Source: Beijerinckiaceae bacterium (GTDB taxonomy: Bacteria > Pseudomonadota > Alphaproteobacteria > Rhizobiales > Beijerinckiaceae). Taken from it: a stretch of DNA of 34,613 bases. Both the position numbers and the translations under genes were made by a program. Position 1 is the stretch's first letter, and each line of letters begins with the position of its first letter. The stretch lies in assembly GCA_947372795.1 (NCBI GenBank), contig CANBVC010000005.1, positions 1 through 34,613 of the forward strand, in the 5' to 3' direction. Below the pieces are notes generated by a model. The model did no database searches, was not told where the DNA came from, and saw only the letters and a list, made by a program, of their open reading frames with translations. Positions 19,107 to 27,188 of the stretch are shown in pieces.

Positions 19107-19658
19107 TTAAACCTTCTCAAGCGGGCGGTGAGGCTCCGGCGGCAGTTCGACTTTGATCACGTCGCCGGGGGCTATGTCCCCGCCCGCAAGCACCACGCCC
19201 ATGACGCCGGACTTCATGAGCACCCGGCCATCGCTGCGCTCGACGAGCTGCGCCATCAACCCCTGCTGAAACTTGTCGATCTGGGTGCAGGGATTGCGCA
19301 GCCCCGTGATCTCGACCACCGCCGCCCCGATGCGCAGCCGCGCGCCTGTTGGCAAATCGAGCAGGGCGAGGCCGCGCGTCGTGACATTCTCACCAAGCTC
19401 GCCCGGCTTCACATCAAAGCCCGCCTGCGCCAGCTCATCAAACAGTTCGGCATGGATCAGATGCACCTGCCGCAGGTTGGGCGCCTGGGGATTTTTGCGC
19501 ATGTGATAGCTGTGCTGCACCGTGACGCCCATATGCGCATCGCCTTCGACGCCAAGGCCTTCCAGCAACCGGATCGACATCTCGTTCGGCTTGCTGAATC
19601 TATGGCTGCGCGCCCGGCTCACGGCGACGACGCTTGCGGGCCTTGCATCTTCGCTCAT
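19107..19658 (-). CDS. MOSC domain-containing protein
   Basis: A 183-residue MOSC-domain protein. MOSC domains are sulfur-carrier or molybdenum-cofactor-related folds; the conserved cysteine is in ITGLRNPCTQIDKF (about residue 130) and GELGENVTTRGL is typical. The frame opens with GTG at 19679 in a GTGA overlap with the prfA stop, but the ATG at 19658 has GGGAG about 8 bases upstream and is preferred. Close coupling to prfA suggests co-transcription. Confidence 0.85.
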   Translation of the reverse strand: MSEDARPASVVAVSRARSHRFSKPNEMSIRLLEGLGVEGDAHMGVTVQHSYHMRKNPQAPNLRQVHLIHAELFDELAQAGFDVKPGELGENVTTRGLALLDLPTGARLRIGAAVVEITGLRNPCTQIDKFQQGLMAQLVERSDGRVLMKSGVMGVVLAGGDIAPGDVIKVELPPEPHRPLEKV

Positions 19659-19675
19659 CGCCTCGTCTCCCGCGC

Positions 19676-20749
19676 TCACGCCTCACTCGCCGCCAGCTGC
19701 GCCGCCTGATGTTCGGTGATCAGAGGATCGATCACATCGTCGAGCGCTTCGCCGGTGATGATTTTGTCGAGCTTGTAGAGAGTGAGATTGATCCGATGAT
19801 CGGTCAAGCGTCCCTGCGGAAAATTATAGGTGCGGATGCGCTCGGAACGATCGCCTGAACCAACCTGCGATTTACGATCGGCGGCGCGTTCCGAATCGAG
19901 CTTCTGGCGCTGCATGTCATAGAGCCGCGCCTTCAGGAGGCCCATGGCGCGGGCGCGGTTCTTGTGCTGTGAACGCTCATCCTGCACGAAGACGATGGTG
20001 TTGGTTGGCACATGGGTGATGCGGATCGCTGATTCCGTTTTATTCACATGCTGGCCGCCGGCGCCCTGCGCGCGCATGGTGTCGACCTTGAGATCGGCCT
20101 CGTTGATTTCGATATCCACATCCTGCGCTTCGGGCAACACGGCGACCGTCGCGGCGGACGTATGAATGCGCCCCTGCGTTTCGGTATCGGGCACGCGCTG
20201 TACGCGATGCACGCCTGACTCGAATTTCAGCTTTGCGAAGACGCCGCGTCCTGCGACGCTGGCGATGACTTCCTTGAAACCGCCAGCGGTTCCCTCGCTC
20301 GCAGAGAGGAGTTCGACCTTCCAGCCCTTGGTCTGCGCATAGCGTTCGTACATGCGGTAAAGATCGCCCGCGAAGATCGCCGCCTCATCGCCGCCTGTGC
20401 CCGCGCGCAGTTCCAGAATGGCGCCGCCCTCATCAGCCGCATCTTTCGGCAGAAGGGCGATGCGGATCTCTTGCTCGAGCTCTTCGAGCCGCTTTTGCGC
20501 GTCGTGCTTTTCCGCCTCGGCGAGTTCGCGCATCTCGGCGTCAAGCGCAGGGTCCGCAAGCATGGCTTCAACGCTCGCCTGATCGTCCTGCGCTTGCCGC
20601 AAGGCGCGGATGGCGGCGACGATGTCGTTCAGATCGGAGAGCTCGCGCGAGAGTGTGGCGAACTCCGGCCCGTTCACGCCTTCAGCTAGGCGCGCCGACA
20701 GCTCCTCGTGGCGACGCAGGATGAGATTGAGTTTGTCTTCTGGCAGCAT
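19676..20749 (-). CDS. prfA: peptide chain release factor 1
   Basis: Class I release factor for UAA and UAG. At 357 residues it contains [19 protein letters not shown] with the catalytic GGQ (about residues 232-234), and [18 protein letters not shown], whose PDT fits the RF1 PxT anticodon-like tripeptide rather than the RF2 SPF. It lies 55 bases downstream of ptsP in the same direction, a conserved alphaproteobacterial arrangement (an intervening prmC is not present here). Confidence 0.97.
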   Translation of the reverse strand: MLPEDKLNLILRRHEELSARLAEGVNGPEFATLSRELSDLNDIVAAIRALRQAQDDQASVEAMLADPALDAEMRELAEAEKHDAQKRLEELEQEIRIALLPKDAADEGGAILELRAGTGGDEAAIFAGDLYRMYERYAQTKGWKVELLSASEGTAGGFKEVIASVAGRGVFAKLKFESGVHRVQRVPDTETQGRIHTSAATVAVLPEAQDVDIEINEADLKVDTMRAQGAGGQHVNKTESAIRITHVPTNTIVFVQDERSQHKNRARAMGLLKARLYDMQRQKLDSERAADRKSQVGSGDRSERIRTYNFPQGRLTDHRINLTLYKLDKIITGEALDDVIDPLITEHQAAQLAASEA

Positions 20750-20804
20750 GGATGGCTCGACGGGTGGGCGAGGGGAGCAGGCGAAGGCGCTTCAATTGCC
20801 GTAA

Positions 20805-23081
20805 CTAAAGCGGCACGCCCTTCCCCTCCGCATAGGCCCGCAGCTCTTCGCGGATAGAGGCGGCGCCATCCTTTCGCGCAAGCATCTCTTCCATAAGGGA
20901 GCGCAGCTCGCCTGCATGGACCGCCATCACCATGGCCTTTACGGGACCGATGGAGGAGGGCGTCATCGAGAGGCCGCGATAGCCGACGCCAATGAGCGCC
21001 ATGGCCTCGAGTGGATGACCGCCAATTTCACCGCAGAGCGTAACCGGCGTTTTAGTGATGGCGGCTTTGTCTGTGATCGACTTCAAGGCGCGAAGGACCG
21101 GGGCCGTGAGCGGGTCAAACCTGTTTGACACGCGTTTATTGTCGCGATCAGCGGCGAAGAGATATTGCACGAGATCGTTTGAGCCAACGGAGACAAAATC
21201 GACGCGCGCCAGAATCTCGTCGAGCTGCCACAGGATCGAAGGCACTTCGATCATCACGCCGAGTTTCAACTCACGCGGCAATTCGTAGGAATGGCGCGTA
21301 AGATGTTCGATCTCGCGCTGCACGAGCTCCTTCGCTGCATCGAATTCCGCCGCATGGGCGACCATGGGGAACATGATGCGCAATTCGCGGCCCGCGCCCG
21401 CGCGCAGCATGGCGCGCAATTGCGATCGCAAGAGGCCGGGACGATCGAGGCCGATGCGGATCGCCCGCCAGCCCAGCGCAGGGTTCTCCTCCTCGAGGGT
21501 CTGCATATACGGCAGGATCTTGTCGCCGCCGATGTCGAGCGTGCGGAAAGTCACGGAGCGTTCGCCCGCCGCATCCATCACCGCGCGGTAAAGCGCAAGC
21601 TGCGCGTTCATGCGAGGGAATTGCGAGGCGACCATGAACTGAAGTTCGGTGCGGAAGAGCCCGATGGAGGCCGCCCCCGCCTCTTCAACATGCGGCAGAT
21701 CGACGAGCAGGCCCGCATTCATATGCAGACCAATCATCACGCCGTCGAGCGTGACCGAAGGGGCCTCGCGCAGGTTGCGATATTGCTCTTGCCGGCGTGC
21801 GCGCAGGCGCGCCTTCTCGCCATAGGCGGCTTCGACATCGGCAGAGGGGCGCAGTTGCACCTCGCCGCTTGAGCCGTCGATGATGATGGCGTCGCCCTGT
21901 TCGACGAGGTCTGTGACATTGGCGATCTCGCCGACGGTCGGAATGCCAAGCGCCCGCGCCACAATGGCCACATGGCTGGAAGGCCCGCCCTCTTCCAGCA
22001 CAAGGCCGCGCAACTTCTTGCGATCGTAATCGAGCAGCGCCGCGGGGCCCATGGTGCGCGCGACGAGAATGGCGTTGTCGGGCAGATCTTCGTTTGCGGT
22101 GACGAAGGGCTGGCCGGTGAGCTGATGCAAAAGGCGGTTCGCAAGATCATCGAGATCATGCAGGCGCTCGCGCATATAAGGATCGGTGCGGCGTTGCAGC
22201 TTGGCGCGCGCATCGTTCTGCACACGCTCGACGGCGGCCTCCGCCGTGAGGCCGGTCATGACAGCCTCGCGCAGGCGCCGCAACCAGCCCTGGTCATGAG
22301 CGAACATACGGAAGGTTTCGAGCACTTCGCGATGTTCGCCAGGCCCAGCCTGATCGCCCCTGTCGATCAACTTGTCGATACTATCGCGCACCGCACTGAT
22401 GGCGTCGGCGAGGCGCCCCTCTTCTTTCTTGAGGTCTTCGGCGACGATGTGCTTCACCACCACGCGCGGCTCATGCAAGATCACATGGCCAAGGCCCACG
22501 CCTTCAGAGATGGCGGCGCCCTTGAGCGCGATGGGACGACGCAGCGCGATGTCGGAGCCCGGCCGCACGATGGATTGCAGCTCGCCAGAGGCGATCATCT
22601 CCGCGATCAGCATCGCGGTGGTCTGGAGAACCTCGACCTCTTCCTCGGAATAGGTGCGGCGGGCGCGGTTCTGCACCACGAGCACGCCCAGCGTGTTGCC
22701 GCCGCGCAAGATCGGCACGCCAAGGAAGGAATGATAAATCTCTTCGCCCGTCTCCGGCTTGTAGGAGAAGGCGGGATGGGACTGGGCGTCAGCAAGCGCC
22801 AGTGGTTCAGCGCTCTCGGCGATGAGGCCGACGAGGCCCTCGCCGGCGCGCATGGTGGTCAGATGGACCGCCTCACGGTTGAGGCCTTCGGTGGCGAAGA
22901 GCTCCAGCCGCCCGTCCGAGCGCAGCACATAGACCGAGCACACCTCGGCGACCATGTTGGACGCGATGTGCACGACGATCTTGTCCAGACGCGCCTGTGG
23001 GCTGACCGGCTCCGCCATGACTTCGCGGAGTCGGCGCAACAGCAGCCGTGGTCCGGCGAGTGCGCCACGCAATGGCATCAA
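20805..23081 (-). CDS. ptsP: phosphoenolpyruvate-protein phosphotransferase of the nitrogen PTS (EI-Ntr)
   Basis: First enzyme of the regulatory PTS-Ntr relay; passes phosphate from PEP to NPr. At 758 residues it has an N-terminal GAF domain (about 20-165), then the EI phosphohistidine domain with GGPSSHVAIVARALGIPTV (His about 370), and the PEP-binding TIM barrel (GLFRTELQFM, SVGSNDLVQYLFAADRDN, LCGEIGGHP with catalytic Cys). In alphaproteobacteria this system senses nitrogen status through GAF binding of glutamine. AGAGGG lies just upstream of the ATG. Confidence 0.96.
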   Translation of the reverse strand: MMPLRGALAGPRLLLRRLREVMAEPVSPQARLDKIVVHIASNMVAEVCSVYVLRSDGRLELFATEGLNREAVHLTTMRAGEGLVGLIAESAEPLALADAQSHPAFSYKPETGEEIYHSFLGVPILRGGNTLGVLVVQNRARRTYSEEEVEVLQTTAMLIAEMIASGELQSIVRPGSDIALRRPIALKGAAISEGVGLGHVILHEPRVVVKHIVAEDLKKEEGRLADAISAVRDSIDKLIDRGDQAGPGEHREVLETFRMFAHDQGWLRRLREAVMTGLTAEAAVERVQNDARAKLQRRTDPYMRERLHDLDDLANRLLHQLTGQPFVTANEDLPDNAILVARTMGPAALLDYDRKKLRGLVLEEGGPSSHVAIVARALGIPTVGEIANVTDLVEQGDAIIIDGSSGEVQLRPSADVEAAYGEKARLRARRQEQYRNLREAPSVTLDGVMIGLHMNAGLLVDLPHVEEAGAASIGLFRTELQFMVASQFPRMNAQLALYRAVMDAAGERSVTFRTLDIGGDKILPYMQTLEEENPALGWRAIRIGLDRPGLLRSQLRAMLRAGAGRELRIMFPMVAHAAEFDAAKELVQREIEHLTRHSYELPRELKLGVMIEVPSILWQLDEILARVDFVSVGSNDLVQYLFAADRDNKRVSNRFDPLTAPVLRALKSITDKAAITKTPVTLCGEIGGHPLEAMALIGVGYRGLSMTPSSIGPVKAMVMAVHAGELRSLMEEMLARKDGAASIREELRAYAEGKGVPL

Positions 23082-23290
23082 TCCCTCTCAGCGCCGCAGA
23101 ACATGGGCGTTTGCGGCGCGGCCGCCTCAATCAGACGGAGCGCTCACGCGCAACCGTCCCCATGAGAGCCGTATAGGCAAGGGCCGACCGCCCGGCAAGC
23201 GTGACGGGAGCCTTATAGCGGCTATGGCGAGAAGAATTCGGACGGGTGAGGCGACGCCGCCTCTCCCGCCCCCGGCCAGCCCTTGCAGTC

Positions 23291-23845
23291 TCAGCGCACG
23301 GCGACCACCGCCGTCCCTACGGACACGCGATCGAAAAGGTCGACAACATCCTCATTATACATGCGAATACAGCCAAAAGAGGCGGCTGTGCCGATTGAGG
23401 CCCGCATGGAATTCGTTGTGCCGTGGATGGCGATTTCGTCACGATCGAGGGTCAGGGCCCGGGCCCCCATGGGATTGCCGGGCGACCCGCCCCGGATAAG
23501 GTTCGGCAGGCGAGGATTGGCCTGCTTGACCATGGCTGGCGGCATCCAGTCAGGCTGGACATGCTTGCCATTGATTCGCGCCCAGCCCGACCAGGCCTTG
23601 CCGGCCTTGCCAACAGCGATCGGATAGGAGAGCGCCATGCCATCGCCCTGCAGCAGAAAGATCCTGCGCTGGCTTTGGCTGATGACGAGCGTGCCTGCGG
23701 GCAGGCGAGCCTCGGCGAAGGGCGCCGGCATCATGGCGGGCCGCGCCTCCCCCGCCTGCGGCATGGCGCAGGACAGGCACAGGACGGCGGCGAGGAGGGC
23801 AGGCGTAACAAGGTGTTGCGATGAGAATGAGCGGGGTGACGTCAT
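23291..23845 (-). CDS. YkuD-family L,D-transpeptidase
   Basis: A 185-residue periplasmic peptidoglycan L,D-transpeptidase with signal peptide (hydrophobic LVTPALLAAVLCLSCA) and a complete YkuD active site: AIHGTTNSMRASIG (His) and SFGCIRMYNEDVVDLFD (catalytic Cys about residue 158). Such enzymes make 3-3 crosslinks or attach proteins to peptidoglycan. Start 23845 is chosen for the signal peptide; an in-frame ATG at 23935 would add an unrelated N-terminus. It is the last complete host gene before the split tRNA. Confidence 0.9.
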   Translation of the reverse strand: MTSPRSFSSQHLVTPALLAAVLCLSCAMPQAGEARPAMMPAPFAEARLPAGTLVISQSQRRIFLLQGDGMALSYPIAVGKAGKAWSGWARINGKHVQPDWMPPAMVKQANPRLPNLIRGGSPGNPMGARALTLDRDEIAIHGTTNSMRASIGTAASFGCIRMYNEDVVDLFDRVSVGTAVVAVR

Positions 23846-24044
23846 GGCGGGGATCCCGGCTGGTTGGCTTGACTGGAAATCAATGGTCAAGCCAGACGCC
23901 GGTTCCGGCGGACGGAGCCTTCCGCCCGCAAGCATGAGATGCGGGGAACGCCGAGGATCGGAAGTGGCGCCCCATGCCCCGATAGAGGAACATCGCCGCT
24001 CGGGCGTTGAGGGCCGCGCCCCGTGATGCTACAAGGCGCGGCGC

Positions 24045-24084
24045 GGTTCCGTAGCTCAGCAGGATAGAGCAGCGGTTTCCTAAA
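24045..24084 (+). pseudogene. 5' half of host tRNA-Arg(CCU), cut in the anticodon loop (attL side)
   Basis: Acceptor strand GGTTCCG, D-arm GCTC..GAGC and anticodon stem GCGGT are intact, followed by the anticodon CCT and AAA. After position 24084 the sequence departs into AT-rich element DNA. The missing 3' half is at 34107-34152. Joining the two at the shared TTTCCTAAA core rebuilds a full tRNA in which acceptor GGTTCCG pairs with CGGAACC. This half alone cannot form a functional tRNA. Confidence 0.93.
24076..24084 (+). repeat. attL core
   Basis: TTTCCTAAA, identical to 34107-34115, covers the anticodon loop of the tRNA. The bases on either side differ between the ends: GCGG before and GCATG after at attL, TTGA before and CCGAAG after at attR. 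The crossover is therefore confined to about these nine bases. Confidence 0.85.
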
Positions 24085-24100
24085 GCATGATATTTTCTCT

Positions 24101-24120
24101 AAGTAATTGATTTATTTCAA
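24101..24120 (+). repeat. left-end copy of a 20-bp repeat shared with the right end
   Basis: AAGTAATTGATTTATTTCAA resembles AAGTTGTTGATTTATATCGA at 34077-34096 (15 of 20 identical), in direct orientation. It lies 16 bases inside the attL core; the right copy lies 10 bases outside the attR core on the element side. It is possibly an integrase or host-factor site. Confidence 0.5.
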
Positions 24121-24137
24121 CTTTTATGTGAGTCAAA

Positions 24138-24159
24138 AAGTATAGACAGGTATAGACTT
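24138..24159. promoter_or_regulatory. left-end inverted decamers, putative integrase/excisionase arm site
   Basis: AAGTATAGAC, two bases, then GTATAGACTT: an imperfect inverted pair with consensus AAGTMTAKAC. A related pair sits near the right end (34046-34070), so this is the kind of symmetrical end signal recognised by tyrosine integrases. It is followed by a run of T residues, so a weak terminator is an alternative reading. Confidence 0.5.
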
Positions 24160-24196
24160 TTTTTTGCAAATTTCTCATGGTATCTAGCTGCTCGCA

Positions 24197-24270
24197 CTCC
24201 GCGTAGCTCATCAGGATAGAGCGTAGGTTTCCTAAACCTGAGGTAGTAGGTTCGAGTCCTACCGCGGAGG
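24197..24270 (+). tRNA. complete tRNA-Arg(CCU) carried by the element
   Basis: A full cloverleaf can be drawn. Acceptor CTCCGCG pairs with CGCGGAG; the D-arm is GCTC..GAGC; the anticodon arm AGGT-TTCCTAA-ACCT carries CCT; the T-arm is GTAGG-TTCGAGT-CCTAC; the discriminator is G. CCA is not encoded, whereas the host gene has it. It differs strongly from the host gene in acceptor and T stem but keeps the 13 bases GGTTTCCTAAACC around the anticodon. It is in the same orientation as the broken host gene, 112 bases past the attL core, and could be read from the host tRNA promoter. It decodes AGG. Confidence 0.92.
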
Positions 24271-24490
24271 CGACCTCATTCATTGCTCAGTCTCGCTAGA
24301 CGGTTGCAGCGTGAAAATGACGCACCGGACGGGCTGAGATATTTCGGTGGAAATCTGAACAAGCCTGCAATTAGGTTCAGATTATGTATGCTCGTTGGTC
24401 GCGAAAGGGCGTTCGTTGCGGTTACTCAATGCCTTCTTCAAACAAAGCCCCGATGGGATTGCGACAAAGCGCCTGACCAGAACTTAAAAC

Positions 24491-24721
24491 TTGAAGATAC
24501 GCCGCTGGTCTGTACCGCAGCGACATCCGCTTGGCTTTAACGACGCTTCGAATCATAGTGGTCGCAGGACAGCAATCACTGGCTGGGCGAGAAAAATCTC
24601 TACGGTTGGCGGTTCGCTCAGGGACGTGCAGCTTCTGGCTGGGCACTCAGCGCTGGGGAGTACTCAGCGGTACATCGAGGGTTCAGAGGAATCGAAGCGG
24701 CGCGTGGTGGAGATGGTGTGA
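24491..24721 (+). pseudogene. 3' remnant of a small tyrosine recombinase gene
   Basis: From about 24545 the frame encodes NHSGRRTAITGWARKIS, LLAGHSALGSTQRYIEGSEE and RRVVEMV. This matches the C-terminal third of the recombinase at 27189-27761, including the HxxR, GHS and nucleophile Tyr motifs. Nothing upstream in any frame resembles the rest of that protein, so the 5' part is lost. It points towards the flagellin gene and is convergent with the intact paralogue on the other side. The two copies differ at roughly 30% of bases by eye. The 278 bases between the tRNA and this remnant (24271-24548) show no other supportable gene. Confidence 0.75.
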
Positions 24722-24812
24722 ATAAATTCCCCAGCCCATCTGTAGCCGATCATTTTATATTTCAAAATTAGGGCAAGATGCTTTTCAAAAATTCAAGCGA
24801 GATTACACCCTG

Positions 24813-26678
24813 CTACATTGATGCCTTGATCAACTGAAGTACCATCTGTGGCATTTGGTTCGCTTGAGCGAGCATTGCCATGGATGCCTTCTGGATGATT
24901 TGGCTTTTTGTTAAAGCAGTGATTGCTTCGGAGTGATCGGTGTCTTCAATGCGACTGCGTGATTGCTGAAGGTTCATAGACATGCTGGTGAGGTAATCGA
25001 CGGTGTAGTTCAGACTGCTGACGGCTGCTCCAAATCCTGCTCGTGCTTGGCTAACGGTCGTTAGGTAGCCGTCGATTTGATCCATCGTAGGATTGTCAGC
25101 CCAAAAAGTATAGGGACTGGAGTTTAAGGCAACTGAAACTTGTGATGACAAATAGTTAGCCACCGCTATATCGGGCTTGTGGTCGTTATTAAAGTCCGCA
25201 GTCACGACTGCGATGGGCTGGTTACCTGCAGCGAATATTGTTGGTGCCTTAAAAGTGCCGTCACCATTTCCTTGCAGAACAGTGACCCCTGCTGAAGCTG
25301 TATTAGCTGCAATAACATCAACTTTTCCATCATTGTTGAGATCTACAGTAGTTATTGCCTGAGCTTGAACCCCGATATTGTAGGCGACCGAATTTGTAAA
25401 AGAACCATCGCCATTCCCAACTAAAACTGAAATACTTCTGGAACCATAATTTGAAACCAAGATATCAGGGGTTCCATCACCATTTAGATCAGCTGTTGTA
25501 ATCCCGTAGGGCGACGAGCCAACAGTATAAGTCACTTGAGGTTTGTAAGTTCCATCTCCATTCGCAATTAAAACGGAAATGTTATTGTTAAACGCATTAG
25601 AGACGACTATATCATTTTTCCCGTTCTTGTTTAGGTCTGCGACTGCGGCAAAACATGGAGCTCCGCCTGTGGGGAGTGCAATTGACGGGTCAAAAGTCCC
25701 GTCCCCCTTATTTAAGGCGATAAAAATCGAGCTACCACTATTACCAATAATAAGATCCGGTTTTCCGTCACTATTTAAGTCAGAACTTGACAGTGATTGC
25801 GCTGAGCTTGGATACGAACTGAAGCGAGGTTGCTCGAAGGTGCCATCGCCATATCCAAAATAGCTTGAGATGCTACCATCTTGATTGGTGGTGATAATAT
25901 CCATTTTCTCATCTCCATTAAAATCACCTGCAACTACAGATGCCGGAGTTCTTGAAGAAGTAGAAAAAGTTTCGGTTTGGAATACCCCATCACCATTTCC
26001 AAGCAGAACAGAAATACTCCGTGATACGGTCTCGGCTGTAACGAGATCTGCATTTCCATCGCCATTGAAATCAGCGGTAGCAACAGTTTGATCGAAAAAT
26101 CCTGTTGTTGAAGTGGTTGGAGCTGAAAATGAGACTGTTTCAGAGTGAGGATTTATACCAATCGTTTGAAGCAAATTTGGTGTTTGAACCGACAGCTGAC
26201 TTTGAACAGATCTATCTCCATTGATATTCAAGTTGAAGTTTCTGGCGTCGTTGCTTCCACCACCGTCAAACAAACTGATTCCGTTCCATGCTGCGTTTGT
26301 CACAACATTGCTAATCTCAGCCTTGAGGCTTTTTATCTCAGATAGGATAGAAGTTTTATCTGCCGGATTGTTAGTGTCGTTATCATACTGAACACGCAAT
26401 TCACGCATTCGTTGAAAAAGACTGACCATACTGCCTGCCGCAGCATCAGCAGTCTGTATCAAAGCGATGCCATCATTAGCATTGCGTATAGCTTGTGCGA
26501 CTCCCCTGATCTGTGAAGTCAGTCGCGTGCTGATCGCCAGTCCTGCGGCATCGTCAGCGGCAGAGTTGATGCGCTTGCCCGTCGCCAACTGCTGCATGCC
26601 CCGTGCTGCTTCACGGGTTGAGACTTGATTGGCTGCTTGAGCAATAAGGGCGGCTGTGTTGGTGTTCAATGAGAGCAT
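24813..26678 (-). CDS. flagellin with a seven-repeat FG-GAP beta-propeller in its variable region
   Basis: A 621-residue protein. Residues 1-165 are a standard flagellin N-terminus (MLSLNTNTAALIAQ, QLATGKRINSAADDAAGLAI, IQTADAAAGSMVSLFQRMRE), and about 540-621 is a flagellin C-terminus (RSRIEDTDHSEAITALTKSQ). The D2/D3 region is replaced by seven repeats of about 45 residues, each with a Ca-binding DxNxDGxxD-type loop: DFNGDGNAD (203), DFNGDEKMD (252), DLNSDGKPD (300), DLNKNGKND (348), DLNGDGTPD (397), DLNNDGKVD (446) and DFNNDHKPD (495). Most are followed by a GNGDGxF motif. Seven FG-GAP/VCBS repeats imply an integrin-alpha-like seven-bladed propeller. The start is the ATG at 26678 with GGGGGC upstream; the frame extends 46 codons further but without flagellin sequence. 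No other flagellar gene is in the element. Confidence 0.92.
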   Translation of the reverse strand: MLSLNTNTAALIAQAANQVSTREAARGMQQLATGKRINSAADDAAGLAISTRLTSQIRGVAQAIRNANDGIALIQTADAAAGSMVSLFQRMRELRVQYDNDTNNPADKTSILSEIKSLKAEISNVVTNAAWNGISLFDGGGSNDARNFNLNINGDRSVQSQLSVQTPNLLQTIGINPHSETVSFSAPTTSTTGFFDQTVATADFNGDGNADLVTAETVSRSISVLLGNGDGVFQTETFSTSSRTPASVVAGDFNGDEKMDIITTNQDGSISSYFGYGDGTFEQPRFSSYPSSAQSLSSSDLNSDGKPDLIIGNSGSSIFIALNKGDGTFDPSIALPTGGAPCFAAVADLNKNGKNDIVVSNAFNNNISVLIANGDGTYKPQVTYTVGSSPYGITTADLNGDGTPDILVSNYGSRSISVLVGNGDGSFTNSVAYNIGVQAQAITTVDLNNDGKVDVIAANTASAGVTVLQGNGDGTFKAPTIFAAGNQPIAVVTADFNNDHKPDIAVANYLSSQVSVALNSSPYTFWADNPTMDQIDGYLTTVSQARAGFGAAVSSLNYTVDYLTSMSMNLQQSRSRIEDTDHSEAITALTKSQIIQKASMAMLAQANQMPQMVLQLIKASM

Positions 26679-26917
26679 AAAAATGCCCCCGTACCGATGG
26701 GCGCAGGAGTGCGTTCCCGCATAGCAGGCACTCCAATCGCCGAATGAGCGACTTGGCGCAGCACTCTTCCGAAACTCCACACAACAGCAACTCACGCCAA
26801 CAGCGTTGAGAGCCAACCGACCACTTCAAGTCGTCAGTAACGGTGGATTGGGATTGGTTTGTAGGCGCTTTAAGCTATTATTAAATTAGAGTTAACTTCG
26901 GGGGTGAATAGCTGTGA
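26679..26917. other. leader region of the flagellin gene, no gene
   Basis: About 240 bases between the flagellin start and the integrase remnant. It should contain the flagellin promoter. I looked for a sigma-54 site (GG-N10-GC); two TTGGC..GC candidates have 8-base instead of 10-base spacing, so none is claimed. The stretch just downstream of the recombinase remnant (about 26870-26900) is AT-rich. Confidence 0.5.
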
Positions 26918-27181
26918 TCACTGGACATCGTTAACTATGTGTATTGACGTTATGATCCAATCTACTGCCTTCATCTCCTTATTCCCCTTGAATTTCCCGC
27001 CCTTCGTCAATTCAGCTGCACTAGCAACATTGCTCGTATGACCGTAATGTTTTTCGAGCATAGCCACGCTGGTTCCCATATTGCGCGCGAGAATGAATTG
27101 ATGAACGCCCTTTTGTAGACGGAATGTCGCGCAGGTATGGCGCAGTGAACAGATGGGGCGCGGTACCCTTAGTTTCCTCAT
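26918..27181 (-). pseudogene. C-terminal remnant of a second type of tyrosine integrase
   Basis: The 87 codons contain RPICSLRHTCATFRLQKG, FILARNMGTS and MLEKHYGHTS, the final catalytic segment (R, H and nucleophile Tyr) of a phage-type integrase. The rest of the catalytic domain and the whole N-terminal part are missing. The frame is closed by a stop just before its first ATG, 7 bases after the stop of the recombinase at 27189-27761, so a deletion or insertion junction lies here. It cannot be active. Confidence 0.75.
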
Positions 27182-27188
27182 CTACCTC

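Noticed and set aside
21972-23165. 397-codon plus-strand frame opposite ptsP
   Set aside because: Antisense shadow of a well-recognised PTS gene.
26679-26817. 46-codon N-terminal extension of the flagellin
   Set aside because: The extra residues have no flagellin similarity, and the ATG at 26678 with a binding site begins the conserved MLSLNTNTAA sequence.
26760-26830. Sigma-54 promoter for the flagellin
   Set aside because: Two TTGGC...GC candidates have 8 bases between GG and GC rather than the required 10.
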